This document shows, in pieces, positions 8,126-21,833 of a stretch of 64,000 nucleotides of DNA. The stretch is from VXOZ01 sp965220045 (GTDB lineage Bacteria > Chloroflexota > UBA11872 > VXOZ01), in NCBI GenBank assembly GCA_965220045.1, contig OZ244803.1, positions 1 through 64,000 on the forward strand, in the 5' to 3' direction. Below the pieces are notes generated by a model. That model ran no database searches, was not told the DNA's origin, and saw nothing but the letters and a program-made list of their open reading frames with translations. Within the stretch, counting starts at the first letter, position 1, and each line of letters begins with the position of its first letter. Both the position numbers and the translations under genes were made by a program.

Positions 8126-9004
8126 TTAGCCGCTTTCCGGCGTGGCGTACTGTTTCTCCCAGGCGCGGAACTGGCCGACGTTCACGCACTCCGTGAACTC
8201 ATCCAGCGTAGTCATGTCGGTGATGGCGCCGGTCGTGCCGTGCTCCTTGAGCGCCTTGTAGACGTGCTGCATGGCGCGGGCCGCCGAAAAGAGACTCGAA
8301 AGCGGATAGACTACGATCTTGAAGCCAATCTCGGCCAGGGCGTCGGGTGAGAGCACCGGCGTCTTGCCGCCCTCGATCATGTTGGCAAAGAGTGGCGCGT
8401 GCGGGAACGCCTTGGCGATGGCGTGAAGCTCATCCATGGATTGCGGCGCTTCGATGAAAACCACATCGGCGCCGGCTTCGTAGTAGGCCTGCCCGCGCTT
8501 GAGGGCCTCATCCAGGCCGAGCACCGCGCGCGAATCCGTGCGGGCAATAATCACCAAGCCGGAATCGCCGCGGGCGTCCACGGCGGCGCGCAGCTTCTGC
8601 ACATGGTCTTCCATGGGGATCACGCGCTTGCCTTCCAGGTGTCCGCATTTCTTCGGCCACTCCTGGTCTTCCAGAATAATGCCGGCCACGCCGAGCGAGA
8701 CGCACTCGCTCACGGTACGAATGACGTTGAGCGGATTCCCGTAGCCGGTGTCCATGTCGGCGACCAGGGGCACACTCACGCTGTTCACGATGTTGTGTAC
8801 GCGGTCCAGAATCTCGCTGGCGGTCATCAAGCCGAGGTCGGGCACGCCCAGGGCGCTGGCGGCAAAGCCGAAACCGGTGGTGAAGACGGTCTCGAAGCCG
8901 GCTTGCTCGGCGAGCCGCGCGCTCAAGCAGTCGTACGCGCCGGGCAAGACGACGATACCGGGTTGTTCGATTAGGGCCCGCAGTTGGGCGGAACGCTCAT
9001 TCAC
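8126..9004 (-). CDS. PEP mutase / isocitrate lyase family enzyme
   Basis: This 292-residue TIM-barrel protein has LPGAYDCLSARLAEQAGFE near the N-terminus, VADMDTGYGN (Mg-binding Asp), LEDQEWPKKCGHLEGK (the family Cys-Gly-His active-site loop) and IIARTDSRA. It resembles 2-methylisocitrate lyase and oxaloacetate decarboxylase, which cleave or decarboxylate C4-C7 acids. KKCGHL with a preceding acidic residue supports a lyase over a mutase. The exact substrate is uncertain. The gene is single and divergent from the substrate-binding-protein gene downstream. Confidence 0.85.
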   Translation of the reverse strand: MNERSAQLRALIEQPGIVVLPGAYDCLSARLAEQAGFETVFTTGFGFAASALGVPDLGLMTASEILDRVHNIVNSVSVPLVADMDTGYGNPLNVIRTVSECVSLGVAGIILEDQEWPKKCGHLEGKRVIPMEDHVQKLRAAVDARGDSGLVIIARTDSRAVLGLDEALKRGQAYYEAGADVVFIEAPQSMDELHAIAKAFPHAPLFANMIEGGKTPVLSPDALAEIGFKIVVYPLSSLFSAARAMQHVYKALKEHGTTGAITDMTTLDEFTECVNVGQFRAWEKQYATPESG

Positions 9005-9129
9005 AGGGCATGCTCCTTGCGCTTTCTATTTCTAACCAGGGTTTGCTCACGTTTATAGGGACATTGTAGCCGTAGGCGTGTTTTGCCACATGGATTTGGG
9101 AGATTCGGTTGACTTTCTCTCCGCAGGTC

Positions 9130-9157
9130 TTGACGTACGGCAATTGACGGGCATAAT
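9130..9157 (+). promoter_or_regulatory. Possible sigma-70 promoter for the 9266 gene
   Basis: TTGACG (9130-9135), then a 16-bp spacer, then CATAAT (9152-9157). It lies about 110 bp upstream of the substrate-binding-protein start in the divergent gap. Confidence 0.4.
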
Positions 9158-9265
9158 CTATACCGATAGGACTTAACGCTTACGGAAAGGAGGGTTTTTA
9201 GCTAGGCCCCATGTTGCGTCGGTTCGGTTGATTGCTGTTTTGAATCAAGCTGAGGAGGATGAGAA

Positions 9266-10678
9266 GTGGAGATCCGAAACCAATTCACGCGACGACGCCT
9301 GTTCGGTACCGTCGGCGCACTGTCGGCAGGCAGCCTCTTCCTTGCGGCCTGCGGCCAGCAGACGGCGGCGGAACCCAGCGGAGAGATGGCCGAGGAAGAG
9401 ACAGCCAAGGCGGAGGAAGAAAAGCCCGCCATGGCCGAACCCGTGGAAGTGCAATGGCTCACCCATCACAACAGCCGCCAATTGGACAATGTTGACGGGA
9501 TGGTCAAGGAACCATTTGAAAACGACAATCCCGGCATCACGCTGAAGTGGATCATCTGGACCGGCGACCGCCGCGAGTTCCTGCTGACGCTTGTGGCCGG
9601 CGACCAGGCGCCGGACGTGGCATGGCTTACCGATCCGGCGCTTACGGCACTTAAAGCAGTGCAAGCCATTGACGACCGCGTTGCCAAGGATCAGATTGAT
9701 CTCAGCCCCTTTCCCCAGGCTGCCATGGACGCCTGGTTCCGGCGGGACGGCCAACTCTTCGCCCTGCCGAACCAGTCCGGCGGCGACTGGCCGGTGGCGC
9801 CGACCAACAAGCGCATGTACGAGGAGGAAGGACTGAACCTGCCGCCGACTGATTGGACTGACCCCGACTGGACCTTCGATCGCTTTCGGTCGGAGATGAA
9901 GCGACTGACCAAAGAAGACGGTGGCCAGCCCACGCAGCTCGGCCTGCTGGGCGCTAGCCCGGTCTACCTCTTCATTGACTGGCCAAACCTCTTCGATACG
10001 GAGTGGATCGCCGACGATAACCGCACCGTGATCTCAGACGACCCGGCGCTGGTGGATGCCTACGAACAATTCTTCGATATGGCCGTCCAGGACCGCTCCG
10101 TGGCTAAGCCGGGGCAGGTGAACGACCTCTTCGGGACCAACGTCAGGACGGCGTTCGTCGAGGAGAGAGGCGCCATGCTGCGCAGCGCGCCCGGCGGCTT
10201 CTTCATGATACTGGAGGCAATCCAACGCGGCGCGCCGTTCGTCTACAGCCCAATCTTCCGGGGTACAAGCGCAAGACCGGTTTCGCACCTGAACCTCGAC
10301 GGCAACGGTATTGTCGTCGGCTCCAAGCAGCCGGACGCCGGCTGGGCACTCATCAAGTGGGGCAGCCGCACCATCAACTGGGCGATTTCCCGCGGCACCG
10401 GCTTTCATCGCGTGGACTTCTTCGACGAATGGGCGGAGAACATCTACGGCGACAAGGACTTCCAAGCAGAAGTGCGCCTGGAGGTCTACCGCGACGCGCT
10501 GCAGTACGCCGTGCCCGCGGGACGCTCTTTCCGCTCCGCCGCCTACAACCAGATCCGCGACCAGCTCATCACTCCAACCTTCACGGACCTCTACGAGGGC
10601 AAGGTGACGGTGCAAGAAGCCCTGCGCGGCATGAAGGCGCCGATGCAGGCCCTGGTGGACGAGGCACTCGCGCAATAG
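9266..10678 (+). CDS. Extracellular solute-binding protein, Tat lipoprotein
   Basis: This 470-residue family-1-type substrate-binding protein has a GTG start preceded by GAGGAGG at 9252-9257. The signal carries a twin-arginine motif (FTRRRLFG) and the lipobox FLAAC, so it is probably a Tat-exported lipoprotein. An acidic/Ala-rich linker (about 33-58) follows, then the binding domain, with PDVAWL and GVQ-like lobes and a late LIKWGSRTINWAI segment typical of sugar-type binding proteins. No permease or ATPase gene is near, so the transporter core must be elsewhere. The substrate cannot be told from sequence. Confidence 0.85.
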   Translation: MEIRNQFTRRRLFGTVGALSAGSLFLAACGQQTAAEPSGEMAEEETAKAEEEKPAMAEPVEVQWLTHHNSRQLDNVDGMVKEPFENDNPGITLKWIIWTGDRREFLLTLVAGDQAPDVAWLTDPALTALKAVQAIDDRVAKDQIDLSPFPQAAMDAWFRRDGQLFALPNQSGGDWPVAPTNKRMYEEEGLNLPPTDWTDPDWTFDRFRSEMKRLTKEDGGQPTQLGLLGASPVYLFIDWPNLFDTEWIADDNRTVISDDPALVDAYEQFFDMAVQDRSVAKPGQVNDLFGTNVRTAFVEERGAMLRSAPGGFFMILEAIQRGAPFVYSPIFRGTSARPVSHLNLDGNGIVVGSKQPDAGWALIKWGSRTINWAISRGTGFHRVDFFDEWAENIYGDKDFQAEVRLEVYRDALQYAVPAGRSFRSAAYNQIRDQLITPTFTDLYEGKVTVQEALRGMKAPMQALVDEALAQ

Positions 10679-10720
10679 CGGGCAAACGAGGACGGGCTAG
10701 TCCTCGGATAGACACGTGGG

Positions 10721-10744
10721 AAGGGTCGGCGTTCGCCGGCCCTT
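10721..10744 (+). terminator. Hairpin terminator after the 9266 gene
   Basis: AAGGGTCGGC (10721-10730) pairs with GCCGGCCCTT (10735-10744) around a GTTC loop, 43 bp after the stop. It is followed by TACC, not by a strong T run. Confidence 0.55.
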
Positions 10745-10820
10745 TACCACTTAAGATATTGCTGAGAATTCGCCTCCGTACCGGCAGCAGTGAGCCAAGA
10801 ATACCCATAACTGGGATATA

Positions 10821-11540
10821 GTGAGAGTAGACACAGTTGCGTTCTCTCTCCATCACGGTTGCATCGCTCTGGAAAATCCCACTCAGCCTGCTTTGTCCAA
10901 ACGCGCCGGCAGGATCGCAAAGCGCCTGCGGGCGCCCGCGCTGCTCGCAACACCGCTCGTGGTGTATGGCGTCGTCGTGATTCTGCTGAGCACGTGCGGG
11001 CCGTTTGACCCGCGTCCCGCGCCGCCTACGCCGACCCTGGCGCCTTCGCCGACCCTGTCGGCGGTGCGTTCACCGGAGCCAACCGCTACATCTCAACCAA
11101 CACCGACGGCTGCCCCTTCACCGATGCCAACGACGACTGCCGCCGCGACGCCGCCACCGCTTACGCCGACACCGCCGTCCGCACCAACCGCAATTCCCAC
11201 GCCTATCCCGACACCGACGCCGGAAATTCCGGGCGCCGTGCTCGTGGGAGACTGGGAAGGCACGGCAATGATATTGGGGTCGGAGATACCCGTAAGCGCA
11301 TCCTTCTCGGTGGTGGAGGGGGAGTTGCAGGGCACGCTGGACATTGATTCCCGAAACATCAAGAATCTGGCCATTTCAGCGGAGGTCTTTCCGGACGGCA
11401 CCGTTCGGTTTGTGATCCCGAGCCAGGACCCCCCACTGACCTTCGACGGCACGCTGGAAGACAACGTGATAGCGGGCAGTTTCAGGGTAGGCATCATTAG
11501 AGGGAATTTCGCGCTTACGCGCGTCACGCCGGAATCCTAG
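10821..11540 (+). CDS. Membrane-anchored protein with Pro/Thr linker
   Basis: This is a 239-residue protein with a GTG start. A hydrophobic segment (about 41-57, ALLATPLVVYGVVVILLSTC) is followed by a long Pro/Thr/Ala linker (about 62-137) of PTPTPxP type. A strand-rich C-terminal domain of about 100 residues then begins at LVGDWEGTAMILG and ends LDIDS...GIIRGNFALTRV. The GDWEGT opening is common in small secreted lipocalin-like or DUF domains that measure or bind ligands outside the cell. The LSTC segment could be a weak lipobox. Function is unknown. Confidence 0.65.
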   Translation: MRVDTVAFSLHHGCIALENPTQPALSKRAGRIAKRLRAPALLATPLVVYGVVVILLSTCGPFDPRPAPPTPTLAPSPTLSAVRSPEPTATSQPTPTAAPSPMPTTTAAATPPPLTPTPPSAPTAIPTPIPTPTPEIPGAVLVGDWEGTAMILGSEIPVSASFSVVEGELQGTLDIDSRNIKNLAISAEVFPDGTVRFVIPSQDPPLTFDGTLEDNVIAGSFRVGIIRGNFALTRVTPES

Positions 11541-11607
11541 CCAACTGTCGCGTTTTCACCTTTGCCCCGGACGGAATTCTTGTGCCTTTCGCCCGGTTGG
11601 GCCGCGG

Positions 11608-12372
<765 letters not shown>

Positions 12373-12483
12373 TATGGGTCCTTTCGGTCCGCGAGTAGTG
12401 TGAAATGTATTGACTCATGTGCAAGTAAGAGTGCCGTCGCAGAGGTCCTTGAAACCACTGGAGCATGGGCAGTTTCGTTCGCA

Positions 12484-12659
12484 GGTAGACTCTGGTATAG
12501 GAGTGGGACGAGAGAGCGAGGGTTTCCGGGATCCCTGAGATTTGCGCTAACCCATGTCTGCGATAGCGCATCACTCTATACCTGCAAGTCTCGTTGAGTG
12601 CGTCAGCATTAGTCCTACGAGGCATGGGCTCATTCGCGGACGGCGCGCAGGTAGACGCC
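12484..12659 (-). pseudogene. Two decayed remnants of the uvrA 3' end
   Basis: On the minus strand, 12484-12533 encodes GIPETLALSSHSYTRVYLRT. It matches the UvrA C-terminus (GTPETLARLPHSYTGVYLRT) and is about 80% identical at DNA level to 13691-13742. A second remnant around 12617-12659 includes a 15-base exact match (12645-12659) to uvrA 13687-13701 and encodes VYLRAV. The intact uvrA ends at 13640, and the VapBC-like pair lies between it and these remnants. The rest of the 12373-12729 gap shows nothing else. Confidence 0.7.
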
Positions 12660-12729
12660 AGCCTCAAGCACTTCAGGACAAGCCATCTTGTCTATGACGT
12701 GCTCCAAACTGCCTCAAAGCAAATTGCGG

Positions 12730-13140
12730 CTATTCCTCGGGACGATCTCCGTAAAGGGCAAGTCCAGGCAGGTCTTGATAGTCTGCGACATTGCGAGTTA
12801 CGAGTACAAGATCGTGAGCTAAGGCAGTGGCAGCGATCATGATGTCGAGCGCTCGTCGCTGCGGTCGTTTTCCCTGCTTGCGTAGTGTCTCGCGAAGTTG
12901 AGCGCATCTCTCCGCTACGGACCGCGTGAAAGGCAGGATAGGCACCTCAGCAACAAATGCTTTGAGTTGATCCTGAGCCAGAACAGGGTCGTGGCTTCGC
13001 AAGACTCCTTGATAAATCTCCATGTAGGTGATTATGCTAATTGAAATCCCATCTTGCGCGAGCTGATCGATAAGTTGCAGCGCTTCAGTTTTCTCATCGA
13101 GGTAATCAATTAGCCAGTCAGAATCAACGAGGTATGACAT
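12730..13140 (-). CDS. vapC: VapC-family PIN-domain toxin
   Basis: This 136-residue protein has the PIN acidic set: Asp6 (YLVDSDWLIDYL), Glu near 42 (ITYMEIYQGVL) and Asp near 99 (RALDIMIAATAL), with a late VTRNVADYQDLPGL motif. VapC toxins are Mg-dependent RNases that cut tRNA or rRNA and are blocked by their antitoxin. The start lies 3 bp after the stop of the upstream antitoxin-like gene, which is a classical operon order. The length is normal. Confidence 0.88.
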   Translation of the reverse strand: MSYLVDSDWLIDYLDEKTEALQLIDQLAQDGISISIITYMEIYQGVLRSHDPVLAQDQLKAFVAEVPILPFTRSVAERCAQLRETLRKQGKRPQRRALDIMIAATALAHDLVLVTRNVADYQDLPGLALYGDRPEE

Positions 13141-13143
13141 GGG

Positions 13144-13479
13144 CTATCGATTGGGACGACCGCTGCTGTCCTGCTCACGCTCTGCGTGAATATCGCTTAG
13201 CAGGCTCTCCCGATCGACGCCCGCTAAAACGCCTTTGCTTTGGCGCAACGCCTCCCGAACCTTCTTGGGGTTGTATTTTGCCCAGATGTCTCTAGCTTCT
13301 TCCCGGGCCAACGTAAAGTGTTCCCCCTCTTTCTCAAGGATTACCGGGGCCGCGCCTACTTCCTCCAGCAGTCGCCCCAATTCGCTGTCAGGCGCGACGC
13401 TAATAACTCTTGCTTCAGCCTGCATCGGGTTTACCGTCACCTGTAATTGTGTCTCTACGCTGATCTCTGCTTCCATCAA
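13144..13479 (-). CDS. Antitoxin partner of the VapC-like toxin
   Basis: This 111-residue protein begins with a short strand-rich part (ISVETQLQVTVNPM), followed by an APVILEKEGEHFTLAREEARDIWAKYNP segment. This resembles a swapped-hairpin/Phd-like antitoxin in which the C-terminal half wraps the toxin. The C-terminus is charged and probably disordered (HAEREQDSSGRPNR). It sits directly upstream of vapC. Identification rests on operon position plus pattern. Confidence 0.7.
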   Translation of the reverse strand: MMEAEISVETQLQVTVNPMQAEARVISVAPDSELGRLLEEVGAAPVILEKEGEHFTLAREEARDIWAKYNPKKVREALRQSKGVLAGVDRESLLSDIHAEREQDSSGRPNR

Positions 13480-13639
13480 TCATTATGGCACATTGCGTTG
13501 GCCGCATATAGATCTAAAGCCGTATTGCCCAATGACAAAGCAGCCCACGCAGTTGGGGAAGCGCCGCGTCAATTCTAACCAGCCCTGCACTTCCAGGTCC
13601 CATCGGTTTCAAATCCTTGCACGACGCTTTCGGCTTGCA

Positions 13640-17374
<3,735 letters not shown>

Positions 17375-17438
17375 GGGGGTTTGGATTGCCTCTACTGGTG
17401 CGGCATGGGGAATGCAGCTTCAGGGTGCCGCCTCTTCG

Positions 17439-17541
17439 TGTCATTCCAAGCGCAGCGAGAAGTCCTGAGTTTCGTAGCTAGCGGATGTTTGCACCGTGCC
17501 ATCTCGATTCCTCACTGCGCTGCGCTCCGTTCGGAATGACA
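17439..17541. repeat. Imperfect long hairpin of the TGTCATTCCGAGCGCAGCGAGGAATC family
   Basis: TGTCATTCCAAGCGCAGCGAG at the left pairs imperfectly with CTCACTGCGC...TTCGGAATGACA at the right, with a ~45-base spacer. The same hairpin forms the centre of the MITE-like elements at 24.9-25.1 and 44.0-44.2 kb. It lies between uvrA and the divergent substrate-binding-protein gene. Confidence 0.7.
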
Positions 17542-17728
17542 TAAATGACAAGCAGGATTGCGCTCAGCAGTTTCGCGAATCAGTCTCCATAGTACCACGC
17601 TGCCCCTACCGGAGCAGTCCATTGACACCCACCATGTCATTCAGTACGCTTGGCATAGGCGTAAGTGCGTACGAGCACACCGCAAGGTACATGCAGGCCA
17701 TAGACCCCCCCCCCAAGGAGGCAAAGTC

Positions 17729-19105
17729 ATGGCAATGACACGACTTTCACGCCGTTCGGTACTGGCAGCGGTTCCAGTAGTTGGCGGCGCCGCTTTCCTC
17801 GCCGCCTGCGGCACGGCCCAGGTTGCCGCGCCGATGGAAGAGCAGGCAGCGCCCGATGAGAAAGCCGAAGCCGCGCCCGCGCCGGCAGAAGACGTAGAGA
17901 TCACCTATCTCTCCCGCGACTCCGATAGTGCCACCCTCAAGGTGCGCGCGCTCTTCGACAAGTTCGAGGCAGAGAATCCCAACATCACCATCACCATCCA
18001 GAATATGTCCAGTGGTGATGAGGCGAAAGCGAAGCTGCTCGTCCAGGCAGCGTCGGGCGTACCCATCGACTTCTTGCGCACGAGCTGGGGCTCATTCGCC
18101 GACCTCATCGAAGGCGAAATCCTGTCGCCTTTGGACGACTTCTTCAAGGCCGACGGCCTCGTGCCGTCAGAGCACTTCTTACCGAATAGTCTGACGCACT
18201 GGACTGTCGGCGGGGTCCTGTATGGGTGGCCCGGCTCCGGTAACTGCGACGCCGTGATTCTCAATAAGGCGCTGCTGGACAATGCCGGTCTTGAGCCGCC
18301 GCCCATCGATCCCACCGATGCGTCCTGGAATATGGATAAGTTCCTGGATTACGCCAAGGCCATGACAAACGGCACCGAGCAATTTGGCCATAACGGCGGC
18401 GTGTCCGCTTCCGACGGCACACGCGGCCACCAGCGCGGCGCGTACTTCGGCCAGATTGCCTGGGACTACGAGCGCAGTGTTGCCGTGATGGACCATCCGA
18501 AGTTCGTCGAGGGGCTGGCGTATTGGGTAGACCTCAAGCTCAAGCACCGCGTGGTGCCGCTGGCGGAGGACGCCGAGGGTCTGGGCGCGGCCGGTACCGG
18601 CCGGCGCGCCCTCTGGGAGTCCGGCAAAGTGGGCATGACCATCACCAACGGCTACCGTCAGGTGGAATTTGAGGCCATCGGCGCCACCCTGCCGTTCAGC
18701 GCAGAGAAGAATATCTCCGGCCGCTCCTGGTTCCCCGCAATCCTCATCGGCTTCAGCCGCTTCCCGGATGAGACCTGGACGGTGAACCGCTGGATGATGG
18801 AGCCGGAGCCGAATACGGAGTTCACCCTGGCCATGGGCCACACCATTTCGGCGGTGCAGAGCGCGGTGAACATGCCGGCGGAGCAGCTCAAGGCGACCAT
18901 TGGGTTCGACGCCGTCGCCCACGCGGAGCAGGTCAAATTCAGCCCGCCGTCAAGCTACGGCATGAACTCTTACCCCACTTGGGGCGAGGTCGGCACCGCT
19001 CTCCGTCCGCACTTTCAAGCGTACGATGCCGGCGAACTGACCCCCGCGGAGTACGGTCGCGTTGCCACCGACATCATCAACGAGCTGCTGATACCGAAGG
19101 AATAG
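17729..19105 (+). CDS. Extracellular solute-binding protein, Tat lipoprotein
   Basis: This 458-residue protein starts at the ATG that follows AAGGAGG (17715-17721); the longer open frame upstream has no ribosome-binding site and no signal. The signal reads RLSRRSVLA ... FLAAC, a twin-arginine lipoprotein type. A Pro/Ala/Glu linker follows, then a family-1 binding fold with TIQNMSSGDEAKAKLLVQAASG, PIDFLRTSW and a late WMMEPEPNTEFTLAMGHTISA segment. No transport partner genes are adjacent. A C11 run sits just before the ribosome-binding site. Confidence 0.85.
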   Translation: MAMTRLSRRSVLAAVPVVGGAAFLAACGTAQVAAPMEEQAAPDEKAEAAPAPAEDVEITYLSRDSDSATLKVRALFDKFEAENPNITITIQNMSSGDEAKAKLLVQAASGVPIDFLRTSWGSFADLIEGEILSPLDDFFKADGLVPSEHFLPNSLTHWTVGGVLYGWPGSGNCDAVILNKALLDNAGLEPPPIDPTDASWNMDKFLDYAKAMTNGTEQFGHNGGVSASDGTRGHQRGAYFGQIAWDYERSVAVMDHPKFVEGLAYWVDLKLKHRVVPLAEDAEGLGAAGTGRRALWESGKVGMTITNGYRQVEFEAIGATLPFSAEKNISGRSWFPAILIGFSRFPDETWTVNRWMMEPEPNTEFTLAMGHTISAVQSAVNMPAEQLKATIGFDAVAHAEQVKFSPPSSYGMNSYPTWGEVGTALRPHFQAYDAGELTPAEYGRVATDIINELLIPKE

Positions 19106-19535
19106 GCTGAGGCAGCGGCAGCCATTCTCCTGAGGAGAGAGTGGCGAGCGTTCGGCACGCTGATCACCGTAGGGGCACGATATATCGTGCCCCTACACTC
19201 AGTGTGGCAGTGTAGTGTCAGGCGTAGCGCGGGGGCTTGTCCCCCGCTCTTGGGCGCCAAGAGTACGAAAGGGACAGTGTGTTCCGTCACTCCGGCGGAG
19301 GCCGGAGTCCAGAGCGCGCGTGGCAGGAATGAATACCGATTCCCATTATCGTGAGAGTGACGGTACGGCGAGGCAGGAGTGAAGATGGATTCCCGCTTTC
19401 GCGGGAATGACGGATCGAAGGATGATCCCCTTCTCTAATGGATTAAAGGCAGAGCGAATTCACGACCACAGAGCATACCCAGCTTACAAGCTAGTCAAGA
19501 CATGCTGAACCACGGGCGCTGAGGAATATACGAGC
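19106..19535. repeat. Intergenic region with three palindromic repeats
   Basis: The gap holds a perfect 28-bp palindrome at 19169-19196 (GTAGGGGCACGATA plus its complement), an ACTCCGGCGGAGGCCGGAGTCC copy at 19282-19310 and a GATTCCCGCTTTCGCGGGAATGACGG copy at about 19387-19413. No gene is visible. The first palindrome could double as a terminator for the substrate-binding-protein gene. Confidence 0.75.
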
Positions 19536-20354
19536 ATGAAAGTCTACGTGATGACGGACATGGAGGGCGTGGCGGGGGTCATTGACTCGCCGAACTACTG
19601 CTTCCCCGAATCTCGTTACTACGAACGCGGCTGCGAGCTGACCACGCTGGAAGTCAACGCCGCCATCGAGGGGGCGCTGGAGGCCGGCGCCACGGACATC
19701 CTCGTAATGGACGGTCACGGCCATGGGGCGATTACGCCCATGCTGCTGCATCCGGCGGCGGAACTCTTGAAGGGACGCCCGCGCCCCATGAGCGCCGTTC
19801 TCGACGCATCGTTCGACGTCGCGATCAGCATCGGCCAGCATGCCAAGTCCAATGCCCACGGCGGCCATCTGGCGCACTCCGGCTCGTTCAACGTTGAAGA
19901 CCTGACCATCAACGGCGTCTCCATCGGCGAAAGCGGCCGGAGTTTCATTTGCGCGGCGTACTTCGGCGTGCCGTACGTCTTTCTGAGCGGCGATCGGGCA
20001 GCGGCGGCAGAAGCGGAGGCGCTGGCGCCGGGTATCGAGACGGCGGTGGTGAAGGAAGGCCTGGACCGGGGGTCTGCCACCGGCCTCGGCATGGACGACA
20101 ACCGCGCGTTCAACGGCGCTGCCATTCACCTGCATCCCATCAAGGCGCGGGAACTCATCCGTGCCGGCGCGCAGCGCGGCATAGAGCGCCGCGACGACAT
20201 CGAGCGCTTCTGGCTGGAGCCGCCCTACACCCTGGTGCACACCACGCGTCCCGAGAACGGCGTCCTCGGCAGTGAGGCCCGCGTAACCGGCGACGACATA
20301 TTAAAGGTATTCAGGACGCCGCTCAAATTGGGCGAGCACGTCGAAGCAAAATAA
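19536..20354 (+). CDS. M55 family D-aminopeptidase (DppA-like)
   Basis: This is a 272-residue protein. The metal ligands of DppA-type peptidases are visible: Asp8 and Glu10 (TDMEG), Asp59/His61 (VMDGHGHG), His102 (IGQHAKS), and HSGS plus GESG near 114-133. DppA forms a decameric zinc D-aminopeptidase in Bacillus that releases D-Ala from small peptides. Homologues are found beside peptide or amide uptake genes. A GAGGA ribosome-binding site lies 10 bases upstream. The next genes are also hydrolase or lyase singletons, suggesting a scavenging role. Confidence 0.9.
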   Translation: MKVYVMTDMEGVAGVIDSPNYCFPESRYYERGCELTTLEVNAAIEGALEAGATDILVMDGHGHGAITPMLLHPAAELLKGRPRPMSAVLDASFDVAISIGQHAKSNAHGGHLAHSGSFNVEDLTINGVSIGESGRSFICAAYFGVPYVFLSGDRAAAAEAEALAPGIETAVVKEGLDRGSATGLGMDDNRAFNGAAIHLHPIKARELIRAGAQRGIERRDDIERFWLEPPYTLVHTTRPENGVLGSEARVTGDDILKVFRTPLKLGEHVEAK

Positions 20355-20485
20355 CAGACCACATTGTGCGACCAAGGTCCTCTTCGAGAGCAAAGCAGCC
20401 CCTATATGGGGGAAAGGGCAGTTCCATCGCGTCCACAGGGCATTCCCTCTTGCCAGGAGAGGATTGTACCATGGCGATCAAGTGG

Positions 20486-20553
20486 CATTCCCTCTCCCGG
20501 GGGAGAGGGTTAGAGCCTGCCCCGTACGTGATACGGGGGTGAGGGCGACTCCG
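20486..20553. repeat. CCCTCTCCC/GGGAGAGGG-type repeat copy
   Basis: This is the reverse-orientation copy of the family seen in tandem at 4212-4687. It has a CCCTCTCCCGGGGGAGAGGG palindrome followed by a CCCCGTACGTGATACGGGG palindrome and a GAGGGCGACTC end. It lies in the 20355-20633 gap, which otherwise shows no gene. Confidence 0.8.
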
Positions 20554-20633
20554 TCGGCCTGGCAAAACATCGCACTAGAGAGGCCGCCTGCTCGTATTCC
20601 ATTCACCAGTGAGGGGCCTATGAAAGGTAACGC

Positions 20634-21833
20634 ATGACCTACACGTTGCTCTGGGGGGATACCCACATCCACGCGGAATACTCGCCGTGCTTCAAGCCGG
20701 AAGTGATTCCGGACGGCTTCGACGGCTCGCCCGCCGACTGCTACCGCTACGCGCGCGACATGGCGGAGATCGACTTTGCCGCCGTTACCGACCACACCTT
20801 TTCTGGCTGGGCCAAGAAAGAGCCCAATGTGCTGACCGAGGACCAATTTGGCGTGATTCTGGAGGCGAACCGCGCCTACCACGATCCCGGCAGATTCGTG
20901 ACCTTTCCGGCGTACGAGTGGAATTCGCCGCTCGATCGCACTTGGGGCCACCACAATGCCTACTTCTGCGATGACGAACCGCCCCTGCTGCCCAGCGGCC
21001 ACGATATCAGCGCTATCGACGAGATGTGGGCGGCGTTCGACGAACTGCCGTATGAAGCGATGATGATACCCCACCACCTGGCGCGGGACCAGACGCCCTA
21101 TGACTGGTCCACGCTCAATCCGCGCTACGAGCCGGTGGTGGAGATAACGTCCAATTGGGGGAATTACGAGTACAAGGGCAACCCGCACGCGTGTGATCCC
21201 AACTGGTCGCCCGGCGTGCCCGGCTCGTTCCTGCAGGACGGCTTGGCGCGGGGGCATCGTGTGGGCGTGATCGGCAGCAGCGACAGCCACTCCGGCCACT
21301 CAGGTGGGCACCACCCCCCGTTCGATCCCAAGATTCCGGGCCGGCCCGCCAACCCGATCTTGGCGGCGCGCGGTAGCTATCGCCGCAACATCTTGGGCGC
21401 AGGTCTGGCCGGCGTCTATGCGGAGGAATTCACCCGCGAGGGCATCTTCGCGGCTATGCACGCCCGCCGTTGCTATGCGGCCACCGGCAAGAAAATCCGC
21501 CTCTGGACCGAGACGGACGGGCACATCATGGGCGCGGACGCCGGTGCGCTGCCGGACGCGCCGCGCACCGTCCACGTGGCCGTGAACGGCACGGCGCCCA
21601 TCGCGCACATCACCCTGGTGCGCAATAACGTCGACGTGCGGCGCTTCCACCCTCAGGAGCCAACGGCTGACGTGACCGTAGACCTTCTTGATGACGACCC
21701 CATGGAGAAGATCGTGAAGGTCTCGCCGCCGGTGGCGGACGGCAGTGGCGAGTCCTTGGTCTACTACTACGTGCGCGTGGTGCAGGCCGACGATCGCACC
21801 GCCTGGTCGAGCCCGGTGTGGTTTGACGTGTAG
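20634..21833 (+). CDS. DUF3604 (PHP-like metal hydrolase) protein
   Basis: This is a 399-residue protein. It begins with LLWGDTHIHAEYS, the GDxHxH opening of PHP-like hydrolases. DFAAVTDHTFSGW, an AYEWNS segment, MMIPHHLAR, a GSSDSHSGH ligand motif near residue 220, and ARRCYAATGKKIRLW follow. This is the DUF3604 pattern. Function is unproven; the metal ligands point to a phosphoesterase or amidohydrolase-like activity. A second family member lies at 27004. A GAAAGG ribosome-binding site precedes the ATG. Confidence 0.88.
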   Translation: MTYTLLWGDTHIHAEYSPCFKPEVIPDGFDGSPADCYRYARDMAEIDFAAVTDHTFSGWAKKEPNVLTEDQFGVILEANRAYHDPGRFVTFPAYEWNSPLDRTWGHHNAYFCDDEPPLLPSGHDISAIDEMWAAFDELPYEAMMIPHHLARDQTPYDWSTLNPRYEPVVEITSNWGNYEYKGNPHACDPNWSPGVPGSFLQDGLARGHRVGVIGSSDSHSGHSGGHHPPFDPKIPGRPANPILAARGSYRRNILGAGLAGVYAEEFTREGIFAAMHARRCYAATGKKIRLWTETDGHIMGADAGALPDAPRTVHVAVNGTAPIAHITLVRNNVDVRRFHPQEPTADVTVDLLDDDPMEKIVKVSPPVADGSGESLVYYYVRVVQADDRTAWSSPVWFDV

